Assembly (NCBI GenBank): GCA_009786175.1 | Contig: WQTQ01000135.1 | Span: 1 to 9,711 of the forward strand | Direction: 5' to 3' | Source of the DNA: Bacillota bacterium | GTDB taxonomy: Bacteria; Bacillota_A; Clostridia; Lachnospirales; WQUN01 | Length of the DNA: 9,711 nt | Shown: piece by piece, positions 5,614-9,711 of the stretch | Position numbering within the stretch: the stretch's first letter is position 1 | Layout of the letters: every line of letters starts with the position of its first letter | Translations under genes and position numbers: made by a program | The notes under the pieces: model-generated | Database searches by the model: none | What the model was told of the DNA's origin: nothing | The model's input: the letters and a program-made list of their open reading frames with translations, nothing else

Positions 5614-6708
5614 CTATAAAAACGCCTCAAACACGCGGTTTGCCAAATCCATACCGTGGGGCGTTAGTTTTACATATCCGTTTTTACGGGTTAACAGCCC
5701 TTTATTTTTTAGCTCGGTAACAGTATTTGTGTAAATATGCGGGATGTTTTTTTCGCAAACGCCTTGCATCAAGCGTAAGCCAAGTATCATGGTTTCTGCT
5801 TGTTTATCCGCGGTCGTTAGCACCTCCACATCCTTTGGCGGGAAATTACCGGCCAGATATTCCGTCATATCTTCTGTGTTGTGCCAGCGTTTTTCCCCGT
5901 CAAAGGAATGCCCGCCCAACCCAAAAGCGCGGTATGGTACACGCCGCCAGCAGTTAACGTTGTGGCGGCTTTCGAAGCCCGGTTTCGCAAAGTTGGAAAG
6001 CTCGTAGTGGGTGTATCCTGCTTCTGTCAGTAACTTTCTTGCCATGTGGTACATGGCCCGGTCTGTTTCCTCGCCGGGTAAAACAACTGTTCCGCTTTCC
6101 AGTGCGTCCCACAGGGGCGTGTTTTCTGCCGGGGTTAAACTGTATGCGGAGATATGCTGCGGTGAAAGGGCAATTATTTCTTCCAGTGTGTCCTGCCAGT
6201 CTTGTACAGTTTGCCCCGGCAGCGCGAACATTAAGTCCACATTTATATTGTTAAAACCGGCAGAGCGGGCGGCGTGGTAGTTTTCTAAAAAGTCACCCAT
6301 GGTGTGTATGCGGTTTATGGCCTTTAACAGCCGGGGTTTGGTAGTTTGTAAGCCGATGCTTAAACGGGTTGCACCATGGGCTTTTAAGTTCGCCAAATAT
6401 GAAGGGGTTAAAGTACCCGGGTTTGCTTCCACAGTAATTTCCGCGCCCGGCATTATGTGTCCTGCCCACCCCCTGATATCAGGGGGTAGAATTTTACATA
6501 ATAAATGGGAGGGCAGCGCAGTTGGCGTGCCCCCTCCAATGTATACCGTATCAATTACCCCGGTCAGTTTGTATTGTTCCATTTCATGCAAAAGCGCGCT
6601 TGTGTACTTCTCCATTAAGCCGCATTCGCCTTCAAACGATAAAAAGTCGCAATAATCACACTTTTGCAAGCAAAACGGGATGTGGATATAAATGCCTTGC
6701 CTGTCCAT
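5614..6708 (-). CDS. hemW: HemW, radical SAM heme chaperone-like protein
   Basis: HemW proteins resemble coproporphyrinogen dehydrogenase (HemN) but act as heme-binding proteins that deliver heme to respiratory targets. The 364-residue product shows the radical SAM cluster motif C13-x3-C17-x2-C20 in PFCLQKCDYCDF; the following D-F is the HemW rather than HemN form. The SAM-binding GGGTPT (58-63), VEANPGT and SIGLQT motifs follow. The C-terminal HemW domain ends in a winged-helix-like segment (LKNKGLLTRKNGYVKLTPHG). The family heme-binding motif H-N-x-x-Y-W appears as H249-N-V-N-C253-W, with Cys for Tyr. Its ATG overlaps the lepA stop by one base (TAATG), so translation is coupled to lepA. The lepA-hemW order is common in Firmicutes, but the heat-shock genes hrcA-grpE-dnaK that often follow are absent here. 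HemW is preferred over HemN from motif and length; no heme pathway genes are in view. Confidence 0.93.
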   Translation of the reverse strand: MDRQGIYIHIPFCLQKCDYCDFLSFEGECGLMEKYTSALLHEMEQYKLTGVIDTVYIGGGTPTALPSHLLCKILPPDIRGWAGHIMPGAEITVEANPGTLTPSYLANLKAHGATRLSIGLQTTKPRLLKAINRIHTMGDFLENYHAARSAGFNNINVDLMFALPGQTVQDWQDTLEEIIALSPQHISAYSLTPAENTPLWDALESGTVVLPGEETDRAMYHMARKLLTEAGYTHYELSNFAKPGFESRHNVNCWRRVPYRAFGLGGHSFDGEKRWHNTEDMTEYLAGNFPPKDVEVLTTADKQAETMILGLRLMQGVCEKNIPHIYTNTVTELKNKGLLTRKNGYVKLTPHGMDLANRVFEAFL

Positions 6709-8534
6709 TAATCTTCATCCAATTTCAACACATTCATAAACGCCTGCTGGGGTACTTCTACCGAACCTATGCTGCGCATACGCTTTTTGCCTTCTTTTTG
6801 CTTCTCCAGCAATTTCTTTTTGCGGGTAATGTCGCCGCCGTAACATTTAGACAAAACGTCTTTGCGCAGGGCACCAATGGTTTCGCGGGCAACAATTCTG
6901 CTGCCAATGGCCGCCTGAATAGGGATTTCAAATTGGTGGCGCGGTATTTCTTTTTTAAGCTTTTCAACTATTTTGCGGCCCCGTTCCTGGGCTGTTTTAG
7001 AATACACAATAAACGACAGGGCATCTACAAGTTCGTGGTGTACCAATACGTCCAGCTTCACAAGTTCGGAACGTTCGTAGCCTTTTAACTCGTAGTCGAA
7101 AGAAGCGTACCCGCGGCTGCGGGATTTTAGCGTATCAAAAAAATCGTAAATAATCTCGTTTAGGGGCAGGTCGTAGGTTAAAATCGCGCGGCTTTCGTCC
7201 AGATATTCCATACCAAGGTACACGCCCCGCCTTTCCTGACACAGTTCCATTATTGGTCCAATAAAGGAAGTGGGCAGCAAAATTTCCGCCTTAACAATTG
7301 GCTCTTCCATGTAGTTTATGCGGGAAGGGTCCGGCATGTCTGCAGGGTTGGACAAGTCGATAGTTGTACCGTCTGTCTGATGAACTTTATAAATTACGCT
7401 GGGCGCGGTGGTTACAAGATCCAGGTTGTATTCCCGCTCTAACCGTTCCTGTATTATTTCAAGGTGCAGAAGCCCCAAGAAGCCGCAGCGGAAACCAAAG
7501 CCCAGGGCAATAGATGTTTCCGGCTCGAAGTGAAGGGCTGCATCGTTTAGCTGTAATTTTTCCAAAGCTTCCCGCAGGTCTACGTACTTTGCGCCGTCTG
7601 CCGGGAAAATACCGCAGTAAACCATTGGGTTTACCCTCTTGTACCCCGGGAACGGTTCCGCTGTGGGGTTGCCTACTTCCGTTACAGTGTCACCGATGGC
7701 GGTATCTGCTACATTTTTTATACTTGCGGTAAAATATCCTACTTCCCCGGCGGTTAGTATGCCGGATGAAATATATTTACCCGGGCCAAAATACCCCGTA
7801 TCCACAACGCCAAATTTTTTATCCGTAGCCATCATGTGAACATCCATACCCGTTTTAAGCACGCCGTCAATTACGCGTACAAAAACGATAACCCCTTTGT
7901 ACGCATCAAAAATAGAGTCAAAAATCATAGCCTTAAGCGGCGCGGAAGGGTCCCCTTGCGGCGGCGGGATAGATTTTACAATGGCGTTAAACACCTGCTC
8001 GATATTCAAGGATGCTTTTGCGGAAATAGTCGGGCAGTCTGTAGTGTCAAGCCCAATCACGTTTTCTATGTCCTCTTTTACCTTTTCCGGCTCTGCGGCT
8101 ATTAAGTCAATTTTGTTTATAACCGGCACAATTTCCAAGTCGTTACCCATGGCAAGATAAACATTGGCAAGGGTTTGCGCTTCTATGCCTTGGGCGGCGT
8201 CAACCACCAAAAGCGCGCCTTCGCAAGCCGCCAAGGAACGGCTAACTTCGTATGTGAAGTCTACATGACCGGGCGTGTCTATCAAGTTTAATATATATTC
8301 TTGCCCGTCTTGGGCAACATGAACCAGGCGCACAGACTGGGCTTTTATTGTTATGCCCCGCTCACGCTCCAAATCCATATTGTCAAGCACTTGGCTTTGC
8401 ATTTCCCGCTGGGTTAAAACCCCCGCAAGTTCAATAAGCCTGTCTGCAAGAGTAGACTTGCCATGGTCGATATGAGCTATTATGCAAAAATTGCGAATAC
8501 GTGTCATTTGTTCTTTAATGTTTTGGGCGTTCAT
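6708..8534 (-). CDS. lepA: Elongation factor 4 (LepA), ribosome back-translocase GTPase
   Basis: LepA is a translational GTPase that binds the ribosome, and has been linked to back-translocation and to 30S biogenesis and initiation. The 608-residue protein has the complete G domain: P-loop AHIDHGKST (20-28), switch I RGIT (59-62), DTPGH (86-90), NKID (140-143) and SAK in the following loop. EF-G-like domains II, III and V come next ([15 protein letters not shown], then [10 protein letters not shown]). The LepA-specific C-terminal domain carries [23 protein letters not shown]. Length matches the family (about 600). ATG 8532-8534 is supported by GGAGG at 8545-8549, nine bases upstream; MTRIRNF, ten codons inside, is a less supported alternative start. 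It heads the lepA-hemW-GNAT operon and diverges from the secreted-protein gene. The leader contains dyad symmetries at 8565-8586 and 8588-8611. Confidence 0.98.
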   Translation of the reverse strand: MNAQNIKEQMTRIRNFCIIAHIDHGKSTLADRLIELAGVLTQREMQSQVLDNMDLERERGITIKAQSVRLVHVAQDGQEYILNLIDTPGHVDFTYEVSRSLAACEGALLVVDAAQGIEAQTLANVYLAMGNDLEIVPVINKIDLIAAEPEKVKEDIENVIGLDTTDCPTISAKASLNIEQVFNAIVKSIPPPQGDPSAPLKAMIFDSIFDAYKGVIVFVRVIDGVLKTGMDVHMMATDKKFGVVDTGYFGPGKYISSGILTAGEVGYFTASIKNVADTAIGDTVTEVGNPTAEPFPGYKRVNPMVYCGIFPADGAKYVDLREALEKLQLNDAALHFEPETSIALGFGFRCGFLGLLHLEIIQERLEREYNLDLVTTAPSVIYKVHQTDGTTIDLSNPADMPDPSRINYMEEPIVKAEILLPTSFIGPIMELCQERRGVYLGMEYLDESRAILTYDLPLNEIIYDFFDTLKSRSRGYASFDYELKGYERSELVKLDVLVHHELVDALSFIVYSKTAQERGRKIVEKLKKEIPRHQFEIPIQAAIGSRIVARETIGALRKDVLSKCYGGDITRKKKLLEKQKEGKKRMRSIGSVEVPQQAFMNVLKLDED

Positions 8535-8564
8535 TGATTTATTTCCTCCGAATACTGAAACTTG

Positions 8565-8586
8565 GACATAATCTTAAGAATATGTC
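8565..8586. repeat. 22-bp near-perfect palindrome in the lepA leader
   Basis: Arms GACATA (8565-8570) and TATGTC (8581-8586) flank a self-complementary TCTTAAGA core, with a single non-pairing A:A position between core and arms. It lies just downstream of the predicted lepA start point and about 30 bases before the lepA ATG. It is not followed by a T run in either direction, so it is not an intrinsic terminator. A repressor operator is the simplest reading; an mRNA hairpin near the 5' end is the alternative. Confidence 0.65.
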
Positions 8587-8587
8587 A

Positions 8588-8611
8588 CTTGCGAGTATAA
8601 CAAAGCGCAAG
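8588..8611. repeat. CTTGCG/CGCAAG inverted repeat spanning the lepA -10 box
   Basis: Six-base arms CTTGCG (8588-8593) and CGCAAG (8606-8611) are separated by 12 bases that contain the predicted lepA -10 element. This geometry is typical of an operator, but six-base arms can arise by chance, so support is moderate. The right arm is adjacent to a further 10-base palindrome, GCATATATGC (8611-8620). Confidence 0.4.
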
Positions 8612-8622
8612 CATATATGCAA
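8594..8622 (-). promoter_or_regulatory. Candidate promoter of lepA-hemW-GNAT
   Basis: On the minus strand, TATACT (8594-8599, five of six matches to TATAAT) lies 17 bases downstream of TTGCAT (8617-8622, weak -35). Transcription would start near 8587, directly at the edge of the 22-bp palindrome, giving a leader of about 53 bases. The -35 match is poor, which would fit a modest or activator-assisted promoter. Confidence 0.5.
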
Positions 8623-8725
8623 TGTTTGTATGCAAAAATACAGCATTAACATTTGATATTTGCTAGGTTTATTTATGTCTAAACGGTTACGCAATTGTGG
8701 CAGTCTTACAAGTTAATGTCACACA

Positions 8726-8754
8726 TTGACAATTCTTTGGCAATTTTGTATATT
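8726..8754 (+). promoter_or_regulatory. Near-consensus promoter of the secreted-protein gene
   Basis: A perfect TTGACA (8726-8731), a 17-base spacer and TATATT (8749-8754, five of six) make this the strongest promoter in the window. The start point would be near 8761, leaving a short leader of about 30 bases with the strong ribosome site GAGGAGGT (8779-8786) placed five bases before the ATG at 8792. No operator-like dyad overlaps it clearly. Confidence 0.8.
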
Positions 8755-8791
8755 TCGGATATAGCATTACCAATAGATGAGGAGGTATTTT

Positions 8792-9711
8792 ATGAGACAG
8801 CGTAAAAGAAAAAGCATTGCTATGGTTTTGGTTTTTCTGCTTTCAATCGCACTTTGGTCTGGGCCTGTTTTACTGGCAGCACCAAGTGTAGAGCCGCCGC
8901 CGGAAACCAACCTTACCATGTCTGCGGACTCACGCGGGGGATACCCCGGTGACACAATTAATTTTACCATCGGCTTTAACTTACTGTCCGGTGCCATTAG
9001 CGGCTACACCGCGACGCAAATTGTTGTCTTGCTGCCAACAGGGTTGGATTACGTTAGCAGCGTCTCCTATGTTGGTGGAATGCCGACGGTAATAACTACC
9101 GTGCCTGTCGCAACACCTGCGGGTGCATCTTTGGCCGTAACATTTGACAATAATACAATGACACCGGGGCCGGTAACGCTTATTGTTACCGCAAAAATTG
9201 CCTATGGACAAGGGCCTATGGGGGTAACCGCACGGGCATATTTGTACCTGCAGCCCTATGGCAGAAACATGCCCACAACCCCAAACCAAGATGCATTGTT
9301 TGGTTTGACTATTTTAGCCCCTGCCGCCGGTATCCCAATTATTCCCCTTACGGGAAGGGCTTTACCCTCACCTGCAGTTGAGCCAGTGCCAATGCCGACG
9401 CCCGTTACACCTGTTACACCACAGGTGGCAAGGGTTAGCTTTAACCTTGCGGGCGGTGTCCGTACAGGCGGCGGTGAGTTAGTGCAATATGTACCGATAG
9501 GTACCGGAGCCGTTGCGCCAATTGCGGTTCGTTCCGGCTATATATTTACCGGCTGGGACGCACCTTACGCCAATGTGCAGGCAGACATTGTTGTAACTGC
9601 GCAATGGGTACCGGATACAGACAACGTTGGTGTTACCCCGCCAATTTACACGCCTGCCCCACCTCCCGTTGTTCCTCCTATCCACATCCCTGACCCCACA
9701 CCGGTAACCCC
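8792..9711 (+). CDS. Secreted/cell-surface protein with DUF11-like and InlB B-repeat domains (partial)
   Basis: The frame is open to the window end, giving 306 complete codons. Residues 1-30 form a signal peptide: a basic MRQRKRK start, a hydrophobic core (MVLVFLLSIALW) and an Ala-rich exit near LLAA, so export by Sec is expected. Residues ~42-150 are a Thr/Val-rich beta-sandwich with TINFTIGFNL and ATQIVVLLPTGLDYVSS, resembling DUF11/isopeptide-adhesin-type Ig folds. Residues 191-212 are a Pro/Thr linker (VEPVPMPTPVTPVTP). Residues ~214-273 match an InlB B-repeat (Listeria-Bacteroides repeat): VSFNLAGGVRTGGGELVQY, then RSGYIFTGWD and VVTAQW. A second Pro-rich linker starts near 278 and runs off the edge. 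Further repeats and a wall anchor (SLH or LPxTG) are expected but not visible. The role is unknown; adhesion or surface-layer function is inferred. It diverges from lepA and has its own strong promoter. Confidence 0.85.
   Translation, partial: MRQRKRKSIAMVLVFLLSIALWSGPVLLAAPSVEPPPETNLTMSADSRGGYPGDTINFTIGFNLLSGAISGYTATQIVVLLPTGLDYVSSVSYVGGMPTVITTVPVATPAGASLAVTFDNNTMTPGPVTLIVTAKIAYGQGPMGVTARAYLYLQPYGRNMPTTPNQDALFGLTILAPAAGIPIIPLTGRALPSPAVEPVPMPTPVTPVTPQVARVSFNLAGGVRTGGGELVQYVPIGTGAVAPIAVRSGYIFTGWDAPYANVQADIVVTAQWVPDTDNVGVTPPIYTPAPPPVVPPIHIPDPTPVT

Noticed and set aside
8694..8724. TGTGGCA...TGTCACA imperfect dyad upstream of the secreted-protein promoter
   Set aside because: It has one mismatch and a 14-base spacer in AT-rich sequence, so it is too weak to call an operator.

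Overview
The window looks like a piece of a low-to-mid GC Bacillota chromosome, most likely class Clostridia. The basis is the rsmD-coaD-coiled-coil gene set, the lepA-hemW pair, strong AGGAGG-type ribosome sites, a DUF6273 domain, an AgrB-type processing protease and a secreted InlB-repeat protein. I cannot name a genus from sequence alone.

Left edge (1-1300), an accessory and damaged zone. The N-terminal third of an IS21-family transposase (istA, minus strand, running off the left edge) abuts an agrB-like quorum-sensing protease gene that has lost its first ~40 codons (plus strand). Two bases beyond the agrB stop lies the stop of a small, convergent MerR/excisionase-type helix-turn-helix gene that is broken by a one-base frameshift. 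The usual IS21 left end is not visible between istA and agrB, and no agrD is seen.

Housekeeping block 1 (1319-3046, minus strand): rsmD -> coaD -> a DivIVA/ATPase-like coiled-coil gene. It is a tight operon with an ATGA overlap and an 11-base gap, a recognisable promoter (TTGCTA-17-TATAAT) and an intrinsic terminator whose stem overlaps the last codons. It combines 16S rRNA methylation, coenzyme A synthesis and a probable envelope or division scaffold.

murA (3177-4475, plus strand) diverges from rsmD across a 241-base gap. It encodes the first committed enzyme of peptidoglycan synthesis. Its last 13 codons run into the 3' end of the convergent neighbour, giving a 41-base tail-to-tail coding overlap.

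Housekeeping block 2 (4435-8534, minus strand): lepA -> hemW -> a GNAT acetyltransferase fused to a DUF6273 domain. lepA and hemW are coupled by TAATG, and the third gene follows 18 bases later. lepA is preceded by a compact promoter/leader with two dyad symmetries, including a 22-base near-perfect palindrome.

Right edge (8726-9711, plus strand): a near-consensus promoter (TTGACA-17-TATATT) and a strong ribosome site drive a large secreted protein. It has a signal peptide, a DUF11-like beta-sandwich, an InlB B-repeat and Pro-rich linkers, and is cut off by the window end. No stretch over 300 bases lacks a gene. No tRNA, rRNA, CRISPR array or riboswitch was recognised.
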